Origin: Brucella tritici
GTDB lineage: Bacteria > Pseudomonadota > Alphaproteobacteria > Rhizobiales > Rhizobiaceae
DNA length: 64,000 nucleotides
NCBI RefSeq assembly: GCF_008932295.1
Contig: NZ_WBWA01000007.1
Location: 62,001 to 126,000, forward strand
Reading direction: 5' to 3'
Under the pieces are notes generated by a model. It saw only the letters and a program-made list of their open reading frames with translations. It searched no databases and was not told the origin of the DNA. The position numbers were made by a program, and so were the translations under genes. Shown one piece after another: positions 27,606-36,533 of this stretch; position 1 is the stretch's first letter, and each line of letters opens with the position of its first letter.

Positions 27606-27986
27606 ATGAAACGCTTCCGCATCATTGCCCCTCTTGCAGTCATGTCGCTGGCGTTGGCCGCGTGCGAAACGACTGGCCCGGTTGGCGGCAATGCCCCGAC
27701 CGTCTCTCGCGCCCCGGCAGGCATCGAAGGCAGCTGGGTCGATCCAAACGGCATCGTTTCGTCATTCAACGGCGGTATTTTCGAGACCCGCTCCACCGAT
27801 ACGAACGAAAAGCTTGCCGAGGGCAACTACCGTTACCAGTCGCCGCAGCTTGTTGAAATCGACATGCGCTCCATCGTGCGCGGCACGTCGTCGAAAGTGA
27901 ACTGCGCACTCGTCTCGCCGACGCAGCTTAACTGCACGTCATCGTCGGGCTCGCGCTTCTCCCTGACGCGTCGCGCTGCAGCATAA
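27606..27986 (+). CDS. omp10: Outer-membrane lipoprotein Omp10
   Basis: A 126-residue lipoprotein, the size of Brucella Omp10. The signal peptide ends in lipobox LALAAC, with the lipidated Cys followed by ETTGP. GIEGSWVDPNG, FNGGIFETR and VNCALVSPTQLNC are, from memory, nearly identical to Brucella Omp10; two Cys in the last segment may form a disulfide. The start at 27606 follows GGAGAGC; the earlier 27534 start would spoil the signal peptide. It is a surface-exposed antigen in Brucella, and the strongest taxonomic marker in the window. Confidence 0.95.
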   Translation: MKRFRIIAPLAVMSLALAACETTGPVGGNAPTVSRAPAGIEGSWVDPNGIVSSFNGGIFETRSTDTNEKLAEGNYRYQSPQLVEIDMRSIVRGTSSKVNCALVSPTQLNCTSSSGSRFSLTRRAAA

Positions 27987-28017
27987 GCACCCGATATCTT
28001 GCGTAATTTTCAAATAT

Positions 28018-28046
28018 TTACGGCGCGGGAAACACCCGCGCCGATA
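28018..28046 (+). terminator. Hairpin after omp10, probable terminator
   Basis: CGGCGCGGG-AAACA-CCCGCGCCG, a nearly perfect 9-bp GC stem about 35 bases after the omp10 stop. It lacks a good T-run, so termination is weaker or factor-assisted. Confidence 0.55.
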
Positions 28047-28124
28047 GAATTTCGCAAGCGGCAATTGTCAGGATTGTAATTTGTCTTTTTTTCTCTAGTT
28101 TTCCGGCTGAACAGGAGTCGGAAG

Positions 28125-29177
28125 ATGAGTGAGATGGATAAAGTGCAGGAGAAGCCCAGCCAGACAACCAAAACTGAGGTGCAGGCAAAGCTGCCCAAGG
28201 TCGGTGTTCTGCTGGTCAATCTCGGCACACCGGATGGCACGAGTTACGGCCCGATGCGCCGTTATCTGGCCGAGTTTCTCTCGGACCGCCGCGTCATCGA
28301 ATGGCCGCGTCTTATCTGGTATCCGATCCTTTACGGCATCGTTCTCAACACTCGCCCGAAGCGTTCTGGCAAGCTTTACGACCGTATCTGGAACCGCGAG
28401 AAAAACGAATCCCCGCTGCGGACCTATACCCGCGCGCAGGGCGAAAAGCTTGCCAAGGCGCTTGCCGACTATCCGAACGTGGTCGTGGACTGGGCAATGC
28501 GCTATGGCCAGCCCTCCATTGAAAGCGTGACCGACCGCCTGCTGCAGCAGGGTTGCGAGCGGATCGTCATGTTCCCGCTCTACCCGCAATATTCGGCAAC
28601 GACGACAGCGACGGTCAACGACAAGTTCTTTGAAACGCTGATGAAAAAGCGCTTTCAGCCGGCAGTGCGTATCGTTCCATCCTATGAAACGGAATCCGTT
28701 TATATCGAAGCACTGGCCCGCTCCATCGAGAAGCATCTGGAAACACTTTCCTTCAAGCCGGAAGTGATCCTCGCATCCTATCACGGAATTCCAAAAAGCT
28801 ATTCGGACAAAGGTGATCCCTACCGCCAGCAATGTCTTGAAACATCACGTCTTTTGCAGGCCCGGCTGGGCCTTGATGACAGCCAGTTTCGCTCCACATT
28901 CCAGTCGCGCTTCGGCCCGGAAGAATGGCTCCAGCCTTATACTGACGAAACGGTGGAAGAACTGGCCAAACACGGGGTCAAGTCGATGGCTGTTCTCAAT
29001 CCGGGTTTCGTTGCCGACTGTCTGGAAACAGTGGATGAGATCGGCAACGAGGCCGCTGAAGAATTTCTTGAAAACGGTGGCGAAAATTTCAGCCATATTC
29101 CTTGTCTCAACGACAGCGAAGACGGCATGAAGGTCATCGAGACACTGGTGCGTCGCGAATTGCAGGGATGGGTGTAA
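28125..29177 (+). CDS. hemH: Ferrochelatase HemH
   Basis: Inserts ferrous iron into protoporphyrin IX, the last step of haem synthesis, at the inner face of the membrane. The 350-residue product has catalytic His in ASYHGIPKSYSDKGDPY and the PGF segment NPGFVADCLETVDEI with its conserved Glu. An N-terminal extension of about 22 charged residues precedes VGVLLVNLGTPD. AGGAG lies before the ATG at 28125. Confidence 0.95.
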   Translation: MSEMDKVQEKPSQTTKTEVQAKLPKVGVLLVNLGTPDGTSYGPMRRYLAEFLSDRRVIEWPRLIWYPILYGIVLNTRPKRSGKLYDRIWNREKNESPLRTYTRAQGEKLAKALADYPNVVVDWAMRYGQPSIESVTDRLLQQGCERIVMFPLYPQYSATTTATVNDKFFETLMKKRFQPAVRIVPSYETESVYIEALARSIEKHLETLSFKPEVILASYHGIPKSYSDKGDPYRQQCLETSRLLQARLGLDDSQFRSTFQSRFGPEEWLQPYTDETVEELAKHGVKSMAVLNPGFVADCLETVDEIGNEAAEEFLENGGENFSHIPCLNDSEDGMKVIETLVRRELQGWV

Positions 29178-29271
29178 GTGAGTAGGTGATTAGGGCAGTA
29201 TGTTTGCCTCGCTAAAGCATCTATTGTCATATTGCCCTACTGCCTTACTGCCTTAAAAGGGGAAACAATCA
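29178..29271. repeat. Short noncoding spacer with inverted and tandem repeats
   Basis: TAGGGCAGTAT near 29192 pairs imperfectly with ATATTGCCCTA near 29230, followed by a degenerate tandem ACTGCCTTACTGCCTTA. It resembles the octamer tract after the NfeD gene (30799-30850), suggesting a shared repeat-prone origin. Confidence 0.45.
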
Positions 29272-30261
29272 ATGACCGGTTTCGATATCACGCTGCTCAT
29301 TCTGGCCGCACTGGTTCTGGCAACGCTGTTTGCCGGTATCAAGACCGTGCCGCAGGGGTTTAACTACACGGTTGAGCGGTTCGGACGCTATACGCGGACG
29401 CTCAATCCCGGCCTCAATCTGATCGTGCCGTTTTTCGACCGCATCGGCGCGCGTCTCAACATGATGGAGCAGGTGCTCGATGTACCGACGCAAGAGGTTA
29501 TCACCCGCGATAATGCTATCGTCGGCGTTGACGGCGTCGCTTTCTATCAGGTGCTGAACGCAGCGCAGGCAGCCTATCAAGTAGCGAACCTGCAATATGC
29601 GATCCTCAATCTGACCATGACCAATATCCGTACCGTCATGGGCTCGATGGATCTCGATGAACTGCTATCGAACCGCGATGCGATCAACGATCGCCTGCTG
29701 CGTGTCGTCGACGATGCCGCCCATCCGTGGGGCCTTAAAATGACCCGCGTGGAAATCAAGGATATCAATCCGCCGGAAGATATCGTTACCTCGATGGCGC
29801 GCCAGATGAAGGCCGAACGTGACAAGCGCGCGCAGGTTCTTGAAGCCGAGGGCGATCGTAACGCACAGATTCTGCGTGCTGAAGGTCAGAAGCAGTCACA
29901 GATTCTCGAAGCTGAAGGCAAGCTGGAAGCGGCCAAGCGCGAAGCAGAGGCACGCGAACGTCTGGCCGAAGCAGAAGCGAAGGCCACCACCATGGTTTCT
30001 GATGCCGTTGCCAACGGCAATGTGCAGGCGCTTAACTACTTCGTGGCGCAGAAATATACGGAAGCGCTCAGCAATATCGCCAGCGCTAAGAACCAGAAGA
30101 TCGTACTGATGCCGCTTGAGGCAAGCTCCCTCATCGGTTCGCTCGGCGGCATTGGCGCAATTGCCAAGGAAGTCTTTGGCGATGGCAGCAGGCCGGTCGA
30201 CCCGGCACCACAGCCACCGACCCCTTCCCGTCCGCGCAGCGTTCCTTCCGCTGGACGCTAA
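29272..30261 (+). CDS. SPFH/band-7 membrane protein (slipin/stomatin-like)
   Basis: A 329-residue protein with one N-terminal membrane helix (about 5-22), an SPFH domain to about 200, then a charged coiled coil (repeated EAEGDRNAQILRAEGQKQSQ-type units) and a Pro-rich end. Such proteins form large ring assemblies at the inner membrane that scaffold proteases or organise lipid domains. The adjacent NfeD gene 30 bases downstream is the typical partner. Equivalent to E. coli QmcA in architecture. Confidence 0.9.
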   Translation: MTGFDITLLILAALVLATLFAGIKTVPQGFNYTVERFGRYTRTLNPGLNLIVPFFDRIGARLNMMEQVLDVPTQEVITRDNAIVGVDGVAFYQVLNAAQAAYQVANLQYAILNLTMTNIRTVMGSMDLDELLSNRDAINDRLLRVVDDAAHPWGLKMTRVEIKDINPPEDIVTSMARQMKAERDKRAQVLEAEGDRNAQILRAEGQKQSQILEAEGKLEAAKREAEARERLAEAEAKATTMVSDAVANGNVQALNYFVAQKYTEALSNIASAKNQKIVLMPLEASSLIGSLGGIGAIAKEVFGDGSRPVDPAPQPPTPSRPRSVPSAGR

Positions 30262-30291
30262 AGCTGCTCAACAAAAGGAAGAGAGGGCGCC

Positions 30292-30753
30292 ATGATTATT
30301 GAATATCTGTCCGGTCTCGGCATTTGGAACTGGCTCGTTTTCGGGCTGATCCTGCTGATACTGGAAATCTCGGCGCCCGGCTTCTTCTTCATCTGGTTCG
30401 GGCTTGCAGCGCTTGTGACCGGTGCGCTTGCCTTTCTCCTGTCTTCGACAACAGGGTTTGGCTGGCAGTTTCAGACGGTCGTTTTTCTGGTTCTGGCGGT
30501 CATTTTCGTGCTGGCGGGACGTCGTTTCTTCGGGTCGCGCAGCACCGATGCCGATGAACCCTTGCTCAATCGTCGCGGCGAACAACTCGTCGGCCAGCGT
30601 ACCACCTTGACGGAGCCGATCGTCAATGGTCGCGGGCGTATCCGTATCAACGATACGATGTGGCGCGTGAAAGGGCCTGATCTGCCAGCCGGAACAGAAG
30701 TCCGGGTCGTTGCCTTCGATCCGGTTTCGCTGGAGATTGAAGTTGCTGAATAG
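30292..30753 (+). CDS. NfeD family membrane protein
   Basis: A 153-residue short-form NfeD. Three to four N-terminal membrane helices (about 10-80, with SAPGFFFIWFGLAALVTG) precede a C-terminal OB-fold domain (GQRTTLTEPIVNGRGRIRINDTMWRVKGP). GAGAGGG precedes the start. It works with the upstream SPFH protein, probably by anchoring it; no protease domain, unlike long NfeD. Similar to E. coli YbbK/YbbL-type gene pairs. Confidence 0.9.
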   Translation: MIIEYLSGLGIWNWLVFGLILLILEISAPGFFFIWFGLAALVTGALAFLLSSTTGFGWQFQTVVFLVLAVIFVLAGRRFFGSRSTDADEPLLNRRGEQLVGQRTTLTEPIVNGRGRIRINDTMWRVKGPDLPAGTEVRVVAFDPVSLEIEVAE

Positions 30754-30798
30754 GGGAATAGAAAGGAATCGGATAAGCTAAAGCAAGTGATTTTTAGC

Positions 30799-30850
30799 TT
30801 ACTCCCTTACTCCCTTACTCCCTTACTCCCTTACTCCCTTACTCCCTTAC
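30799..30850. repeat. Octanucleotide tandem repeat (TTACTCCC, six copies)
   Basis: Six perfect copies of TTACTCCC from 30799 to 30846, then a partial TTAC. The kdsD stop codon (TAA, bases 30847-30849 on the minus strand) is the TTA of the last partial unit, so copy-number change would not alter KdsD. It is the 3' end of both the NfeD and kdsD transcripts. Confidence 0.95.
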
Positions 30851-31911
30851 GCCGCGCCTATCCGCAACAGATCGTGGAAATGCACGAGCCCGATGGGGCG
30901 CCCGGCGTCCACCACGATCAGCGCGCCAATATGATTTTCATTGATGGTGTTGAGTGCCGCGGTCGCCAGCATGTTCTGGTCAACCGTCTTTGGCTTGCGC
31001 GTCATGATGTCGTCAACCGCCAAAGCCGCAAGATTGCGGCTCAGATTGCGCGAGATGTCGCCATCTGTGACGATGCCCGCCAGATCGCCACCATCATCGA
31101 CAACCACCACACAGCCAAAGCTCTTTTGCGCCAGAACCTTCATCGCATCCGGCAGGGACGTACCCACTTTAACCAGCGGGAGACGCTCGCCGCGATGCAT
31201 GATATCGCGGATATGGATGAGACTTGCTCCGAGCGAACCGCCGGGATGAAAGGTCTTGAAATCGCTCGGTGTGAAGCCGCGCGCTTCCAGAAGCGCGATG
31301 GCCAGCGCATCACCGATGGCAAGCTGCATCAGGGTCGAGGTCGTGGGCGCCAGACCGTGCGGGCAGGCTTCAGCCGTTTTCGGCAGGAGCAGCACAACAT
31401 CCGCCGCGCGACCGAGCGCCGAACTCTCGCCTGCGGTAATTGCGATCAGCGGAATGCGGAAGCGCTGCGAATAATTGACGATCCCCTTCAATTCCGCCGT
31501 TTCGCCTGACCAAGAGATGGCCAGAATGACATCGTCGCGGCCAATCATGCCGAGATCACCGTGATTGGCTTCTGCCGAATGCACGAAGAATGCCGATGTG
31601 CCAGTGGAGGCAAAGGTGGCGGCAAGCTTGGAACCAATATGGCCGCTCTTGCCCACGCCCGTAACGACCAACCGTCCATTTGAGGCGACAATACGCTTCA
31701 CCGCTTCGACAAAAGGGCCAGAAAGGCTGTCATTCAGCGCTTCTTCAAGCGCTGTGAGTCCTGCATTTTCCGTCTTTATGGTGCGCAGCGCCGAAGCGAT
31801 GGCCGCTTCCGCATCTGCCGGAGGGATGATCTGATCGAGCTTTTCCATGGCGGCAAGGGTTAACTTCTTCGCAGCCGGTTGTCCAAACATTTGTGCTGTG
31901 CACATGGTCAT
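30847..31911 (-). CDS. kdsD: D-arabinose-5-phosphate isomerase KdsD (KpsF/GutQ family)
   Basis: Interconverts ribulose 5-phosphate and arabinose 5-phosphate, the first step to Kdo for lipopolysaccharide. SIS domain (about 60-200) with VTGVGKSGHIGSKLAATFAS and the catalytic His in HSAEANHGDLGMI; then two CBS domains (about 230-350), ending GLVHFHDLL. The longest frame (354 residues) starts at 31911; ATG 31848 (MEKLDQI) better fits the family start, and no start has a clear ribosome site. Divergent from the beta-barrel gene. Confidence 0.92.
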   Translation of the reverse strand: MTMCTAQMFGQPAAKKLTLAAMEKLDQIIPPADAEAAIASALRTIKTENAGLTALEEALNDSLSGPFVEAVKRIVASNGRLVVTGVGKSGHIGSKLAATFASTGTSAFFVHSAEANHGDLGMIGRDDVILAISWSGETAELKGIVNYSQRFRIPLIAITAGESSALGRAADVVLLLPKTAEACPHGLAPTTSTLMQLAIGDALAIALLEARGFTPSDFKTFHPGGSLGASLIHIRDIMHRGERLPLVKVGTSLPDAMKVLAQKSFGCVVVVDDGGDLAGIVTDGDISRNLSRNLAALAVDDIMTRKPKTVDQNMLATAALNTINENHIGALIVVDAGRPIGLVHFHDLLRIGAA

Positions 31912-31991
31912 GAATTAGGCCACAGCAACCAAGAATTAACCATGTGCCTTTACCGTTCATCTACCACGTTGCGACGGTTTGAAAACACGAC

Positions 31992-33578
31992 ATGCTTTTT
32001 GCCAAGACCCCATCTGGCGGTTCGACGCCCATTGCCCGCAGGCTGCAAAGCCTGTTTTTGTCGGGCATGGCGATGGCAATCTGTCATGGTTCTGCATTTG
32101 CCCAGGAAGCCTATCTGCGCGGAAGCGTCGCCGAAGATGTGCTTTCCGCATCTTCGGCGGAAACGCTTGCAAATCGCGGACTTGCCGCGCCCGGATATGA
32201 CGACAGCGCCGGCGAGACGACTGACGACACTTATACTCCGCCTGAAAACACGACAGCGGCAGACCAGGCAACCGCAACACAAGCCGCTCCGACGGTTCCC
32301 ATGCCGCAGGACCGTCAGCCGCTTCAGCCCGACAATATTCGCGTCGGCTCGATCGATACCGAGACAAGCGAAGAGACGGGTCGTGCGCAGCGTGAAAACC
32401 TCCGGCAATCGCCTGAACAGGGACGCGGCTCCACGCAGGAAGCCGACCCTTTCGCGCCGGTCGGCATTCGCACCGGTTCGTTCATCCTGCGGCCGTCTCT
32501 GGAACAGGGTATCCGTGCCACAACCAACGGCGACAATAGCGCAAGCGGTTCCAGCGCCGTTCTCAACGAAACCACATTGCGGCTCAACGCACAGTCGGAC
32601 TGGGCGCGTCATCAGGCAACGCTCGACGCATCGGGCACTTGGGCCAAGTCCATTTCGGGAGAAGACGTCTCCGAACCACAGGTCGACATTCAGGGTAGGC
32701 TTCGCTTCGATCTTGGCGACCAGACGACCGTCAACACTGGCGCAGGCTACCGGCTGCGTCGCGAAAGCGCGTCGAGTCCCAATGGAGTCGTCGGCGCCTT
32801 GCAACGGCCTCTGGTTCATACCCTCAACGGAAGTCTTGGCGTCGAACGTGATATGAGCCTGATCTTCGGCAGTGCAACCGGGCGGGTCGAGCACAATATC
32901 TACGGCGATGCGGAGCTGTCATCCGGCGGTACGGTCAGCCAGAAGGATCGCGACAACACCTATGCCAGTATTACGCTGCGCGGCGGCTTCAGCCTGTCCC
33001 CGGCGATCAAGCCCTTCACCGAAGTTGAATTGGGCAAACGCATCTTCGACGAGAAGGTGGACAGCAATGGCTATGAGCGCAGTGGATCGCAATTTGCCCT
33101 GCGCGGCGGCATGATGCTGGATATGGGTGAGAAGCTGAACGGCGAATTCGCCGCCGGTTACATGCGTGCAAACAGCGATGATTCTCGTCTCAGCGACATC
33201 AGCGGCCCGTCGATCAATGCGGCGCTCAACTGGTCCCCGTTGCGCGGAACCGATGTACGCCTCTATGCGCAAACACTCGTCGATACCTCGACCACACCCG
33301 GCATTGCCGGGTCGCTCCTTCATTTTGCAAGCGTCGATGTCACCCGCCGCATACGCTCCGACCTCAGCCTCAATGGCAGGCTCGATGCAAATATCCGTCA
33401 GAACAAGGATGGTACCGGAACCGATTACACGATCGGCGCGCAGATCGGCGCAACTTACTGGATCAATCGGTTTGTCGGGCTGGATGCGCGCTTGCGCCAC
33501 GAGTTCCTGACGAGCAAAATCTCCGATCGCGAATATAGGGCTGACAGCGTCTATCTCGGCGTGAAGGTGCAGCGCTAG
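31992..33578 (+). CDS. Outer-membrane beta-barrel protein (BBP2-like)
   Basis: A 528-residue exported protein. Signal peptide from MLFAKTP with cleavage near GSAFA-QEAYL; then about 130 residues of disordered Asp/Thr/Pro-rich sequence; then repeated amphipathic strands from FILRPSLEQGIRATTNGDN to the end (VYLGVKVQR), ending in the barrel-type C-terminus. It resembles the outer-membrane beta-barrel family linked to polysaccharide export, but no partner genes are adjacent. The start is uncertain, with a weak ribosome site. Confidence 0.8.
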   Translation: MLFAKTPSGGSTPIARRLQSLFLSGMAMAICHGSAFAQEAYLRGSVAEDVLSASSAETLANRGLAAPGYDDSAGETTDDTYTPPENTTAADQATATQAAPTVPMPQDRQPLQPDNIRVGSIDTETSEETGRAQRENLRQSPEQGRGSTQEADPFAPVGIRTGSFILRPSLEQGIRATTNGDNSASGSSAVLNETTLRLNAQSDWARHQATLDASGTWAKSISGEDVSEPQVDIQGRLRFDLGDQTTVNTGAGYRLRRESASSPNGVVGALQRPLVHTLNGSLGVERDMSLIFGSATGRVEHNIYGDAELSSGGTVSQKDRDNTYASITLRGGFSLSPAIKPFTEVELGKRIFDEKVDSNGYERSGSQFALRGGMMLDMGEKLNGEFAAGYMRANSDDSRLSDISGPSINAALNWSPLRGTDVRLYAQTLVDTSTTPGIAGSLLHFASVDVTRRIRSDLSLNGRLDANIRQNKDGTGTDYTIGAQIGATYWINRFVGLDARLRHEFLTSKISDREYRADSVYLGVKVQR

Positions 33579-33626
33579 AGCATGTCTCCCGAAAGTGAGA
33601 ACCGGTTTCGGGATAAAGACATGCTT
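33577..33626. repeat. Dispersed short palindrome (family R, copy 6)
   Basis: AGCATGTCTCCCGAAAGTGA...CCGGTTTCGGG...AGACATGCTT, beginning at the stop codon of the beta-barrel gene. Confidence 0.75.
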
Positions 33627-33647
33627 AAAAACAAACAGATAGAGACG

Positions 33648-33676
33648 AAACGGCACCCCTTCAGGGATGCCGTTTT
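33648..33676. terminator. Bidirectional intrinsic terminator between the beta-barrel and gntP genes
   Basis: AAACGGCACCCC-TTCA-GGGATGCCGTTT with one mismatch and T-runs on both strands; serves the two convergent genes. Confidence 0.85.
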
Positions 33677-33685
33677 ATCGTGCGT

Positions 33686-35065
33686 TTAAGCAAGCCAGAA
33701 CAGAATACACGCCATGCCGAACCCAAGAAGCCCGATAAGGGTTTCCAGCACGGTCCAGGTTTTCAGTGTTGTCTTGACGTCCATGTTGAAGAAACGCCCG
33801 ACGAGCCAGAAGCCTGAATCGTTGACATGGGACAGCATGACGGACCCTGCAGCAAGCGCGATCACCACCGCTGCCGTCTCAAGCCCGTGATATCCGGCGG
33901 CCTGAACGGCAGGCTGGATAAGCCCGGCAGCCGTTATCAGCGCCACTGTCGCCGATCCCTGCGCTACACGCAAAATCGTTGCAATCAGGAAACCTGCCAC
34001 AATGACAGGCAGTCCCGTATTGGCGAATGCACTGGACAAGGCGTCACCAATGCCGGAAGCACGCAGGACACCGCCAAACATGCCGCCTGCGCCCGTAATC
34101 AGGATGATGGAACACACCGGACCGAGTGCCGAATCGAGAATGCGTTCAACGCTGACAAGGTCTCTGCCGCGTCGTGGGCCCAGCACATAGGAGGCCACCA
34201 GCACTGAAATCAGCAGAGCAACCGGCGTCGATCCGATCATTCGCGCCAGTTGATACCAATTGGCATCGGCACTGACCCAGCCTTGCGCGCGGGCAAAATC
34301 GAGGCCCGTATTGATGAAGATGAGAACCAGCGGCAGCAAAAGAAGCAATATGACCAGACTGGAACTCGGAGGGTTTGCGGCCTCTTCTGCGTTCTTCCCG
34401 GCATCAAAACTGTCAGGGATAGGAAGATTGATCCGCTTGCCGATCCACGCGCCGAAAAGATGCCCGGCAATGAACCAGACAGGTATGACGACCACGATCC
34501 CGACGAGAATGAGGAGCCCCACGTCAGCACCCAGAAGCTCGGATGCTGCGACAGGTCCCGGATGCGGAGGGACGAAAACATGCATCACCGAAAAGGCTGC
34601 CGCGACCGGAATGCCGTAGAGAAGCAGGCTTCCCTTGAGGCGTCGCCCAACGGTGAAGACCACGGGAAGCATCACGACCAGCCCTGCATCGAAAAAGATC
34701 GGAAAGCCGAAGATGAGCGATGCGATGCCAAGCGCCATGGGCGCGCGTTCTTCACCGAACCGCCGGATGAGATCATCGGCAAGCGCCTGTGCGCCGCCGG
34801 ATATTTCAAGCAAACGCCCCAGCATTGCACCAAGGCCAACCAGCAGCGCCACCCCGCCAAGGGTTGATCCGAAGGCGGACGTGATGGTCGTCAGAATATT
34901 CCCTGCGGGAATGCCTGTCGCCAGCGCCGTCAGAAGGCTGACGATCACAAGTGCTACGAAGGCATGGACGCGAAACCGGATAATGAGCAAAAGCAATAAT
35001 AGGACGGCGCCAACCGCTATCGAGATGAGCGCGCCTGCACCCAACGTCTGCTGGAATTCCTGCAT
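33686..35065 (-). CDS. GntP family gluconate:H+ symporter
   Basis: A 459-residue permease with about 12-14 membrane helices of the GntP/ArsB-like fold (GGVALLVGLGAMLGRLLEISGGAQ at about 75-98 is a family hallmark). It imports gluconate or a related sugar acid; imported gluconate would enter the Entner-Doudoroff route served by eda (17.3 kb). No gluconate kinase is adjacent. Monocistronic with a terminator. Confidence 0.9.
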   Translation of the reverse strand: MQEFQQTLGAGALISIAVGAVLLLLLLIIRFRVHAFVALVIVSLLTALATGIPAGNILTTITSAFGSTLGGVALLVGLGAMLGRLLEISGGAQALADDLIRRFGEERAPMALGIASLIFGFPIFFDAGLVVMLPVVFTVGRRLKGSLLLYGIPVAAAFSVMHVFVPPHPGPVAASELLGADVGLLILVGIVVVIPVWFIAGHLFGAWIGKRINLPIPDSFDAGKNAEEAANPPSSSLVILLLLLPLVLIFINTGLDFARAQGWVSADANWYQLARMIGSTPVALLISVLVASYVLGPRRGRDLVSVERILDSALGPVCSIILITGAGGMFGGVLRASGIGDALSSAFANTGLPVIVAGFLIATILRVAQGSATVALITAAGLIQPAVQAAGYHGLETAAVVIALAAGSVMLSHVNDSGFWLVGRFFNMDVKTTLKTWTVLETLIGLLGFGMACILFWLA

Positions 35066-35102
35066 GCTTTATTCCTTATGTGGGGAGGAACCTGATTGAT
35101 CG

Positions 35103-35137
35103 ATTGCACCCGAAAAATGTTTCACACTTTTTGAGGG
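35103..35137. repeat. Dispersed short palindrome (family R, copy 7, degenerate)
   Basis: CCCGAAAAATGTTTCACAC and TTTTTGAGGG, a worn copy upstream of gntP. Confidence 0.5.
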
Positions 35138-35207
35138 ACCTACTAGGTCAAAAACCTATTGTCATTGTCAAAAAAAGCAAGTTTCACGGAAATCTTACCA
35201 GCAACCA

Positions 35208-35237
35208 TAAAAAAACGCCCCCTTTTCAGGGGGCGTA
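35208..35237 (-). terminator. Intrinsic terminator after galU
   Basis: Minus-strand ACGCCCCC-TGAAAA-GGGGGCGT followed by TTTTTT, 24 bases after the galU stop. Confidence 0.92.
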
Positions 35238-35259
35238 TTCAAAGACCAGACCGGTTCTA

Positions 35260-36153
35260 TCAGGCTGGTTTGATGGTATTCAGCAGATTACCGATCGAGC
35301 CTTCGACCGAAGGACGAATGTCGTTGCGCCACAGCGCGAAGGCAACATTGGCCTCGATAAAACCGGCCTTAGAGCCGCAATCGAACGTCAGGCCTTGATA
35401 ATCGAAGCCGAAGAATTTCTGGGCGTCGGCGAGCTTCAGCATCGCATCCGTGAGCTGAATTTCGTTGCCAGCGCCCTTTTCCTGCTTGCTCAGCAGTTCA
35501 AAGATTTCCGGCTGCAGAATGTAGCGGCCATTGATATAGAGATTGGAAGGGGCCGTGCCCTTGGCAGGCTTTTCAACCATCTGCGTGATCTCGAAACCGC
35601 TGCCGATGGCTTCACCCTTGCCGACGATACCGTATTTATGCGCTTCTTCCGGATCGCATTCCTGCACGGCGATGACGTTGCCACCGGTCTTTTCGTAAAG
35701 CTCGACCATCTCCTTCAGGCAGCCCTTCTTCGACTGCATGACCATATCCGGCAGCAGGAGAGCGAAGGGCTCATCGCCAACGAGTTCGCGGGCGCACCAG
35801 ACCGCATGGCCAAGGCCGAGCGGCACCTGCTGGCGGGTGAAGCTGGTCGTTCCCGGCTGCGGCTGGATATCCTGAAGATGCTCCAGTTCCGCCGTCTTGC
35901 CACGCTCAGCGAGCGTGGAATAAAGCTCTACCTGCGCATCGAAATAGTCTTCGATGACCGCCTTGTTGCGTCCGGTGACGAAAATCAGATGTTCGATACC
36001 AGCTTCGCGCGCCTCATCGACCACATATTGGATGACGGGCTTATCCACGACCGTCAGCATTTCTTTGGGGATGGATTTGGTGGCGGGCAGGAAGCGGGTG
36101 CCAAGACCTGCGACAGGGAATACGGCCTTGCGAATTTTTCGGATCGAACTCAT
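35260..36153 (-). CDS. galU: UTP-glucose-1-phosphate uridylyltransferase GalU
   Basis: Makes UDP-glucose for surface glycans. The 297-residue enzyme has the nucleotide-binding [21 protein letters not shown] near the N-terminus and [14 protein letters not shown] and [14 protein letters not shown] later. The start at 36153 has GAGGAGAGGA directly upstream; an in-frame ATG at 36258 would add 35 non-homologous residues. Confidence 0.96.
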   Translation of the reverse strand: MSSIRKIRKAVFPVAGLGTRFLPATKSIPKEMLTVVDKPVIQYVVDEAREAGIEHLIFVTGRNKAVIEDYFDAQVELYSTLAERGKTAELEHLQDIQPQPGTTSFTRQQVPLGLGHAVWCARELVGDEPFALLLPDMVMQSKKGCLKEMVELYEKTGGNVIAVQECDPEEAHKYGIVGKGEAIGSGFEITQMVEKPAKGTAPSNLYINGRYILQPEIFELLSKQEKGAGNEIQLTDAMLKLADAQKFFGFDYQGLTFDCGSKAGFIEANVAFALWRNDIRPSVEGSIGNLLNTIKPA

Positions 36154-36533
36154 TCCTCTCCTCGATTTCACTATTTCAGGTTTGCTATCAAAGCATTGAA
36201 ACGACTGAATTTCAAATAAGGCCTTTTCATTAAAGAACGACGAAATTGCGTGACCCATCCCATCACATTCAATGACCCGACCTTAATGTTGCTTGATTCA
36301 AAAATTTTTCGAAACTTCAGGCAAATTTTGAAGCAAGGCCGGTGATGGTAAACCAATTGCTAACCGACAAGTTCTAATTTGAACGTTCAACAGTTCGATC
36401 CGGAATTTTCTGCTGGCTCAACTTCAACACAGGATGGTATTAATTGATTAATGCAATCCGGGGCGAGCAGAATCCAGGTCGAAGGGAAACGCGCCGGTAT
36501 CGGCTAAATTTGATTGCAGAAGGGAAACACAGA
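36154..36533. other. Divergent promoter region between galU and the lytic transglycosylase gene
   Basis: About 380 AT-rich noncoding bases. Related purine-rich GAAGGGAAAC motifs occur at about 36480 and 36520; the second is close enough to act as ribosome site. No operator or RNA structure recognised. Confidence 0.45.

Noticed and set aside
30799..30850. CRISPR-like short repeats
   Set aside because: Repeats are head-to-tail octamers without spacers; this is a microsatellite.
31950..32894. 314-codon minus-strand frame over the beta-barrel gene
   Set aside because: The plus strand encodes a clear signal peptide and barrel strands; this is its shadow.
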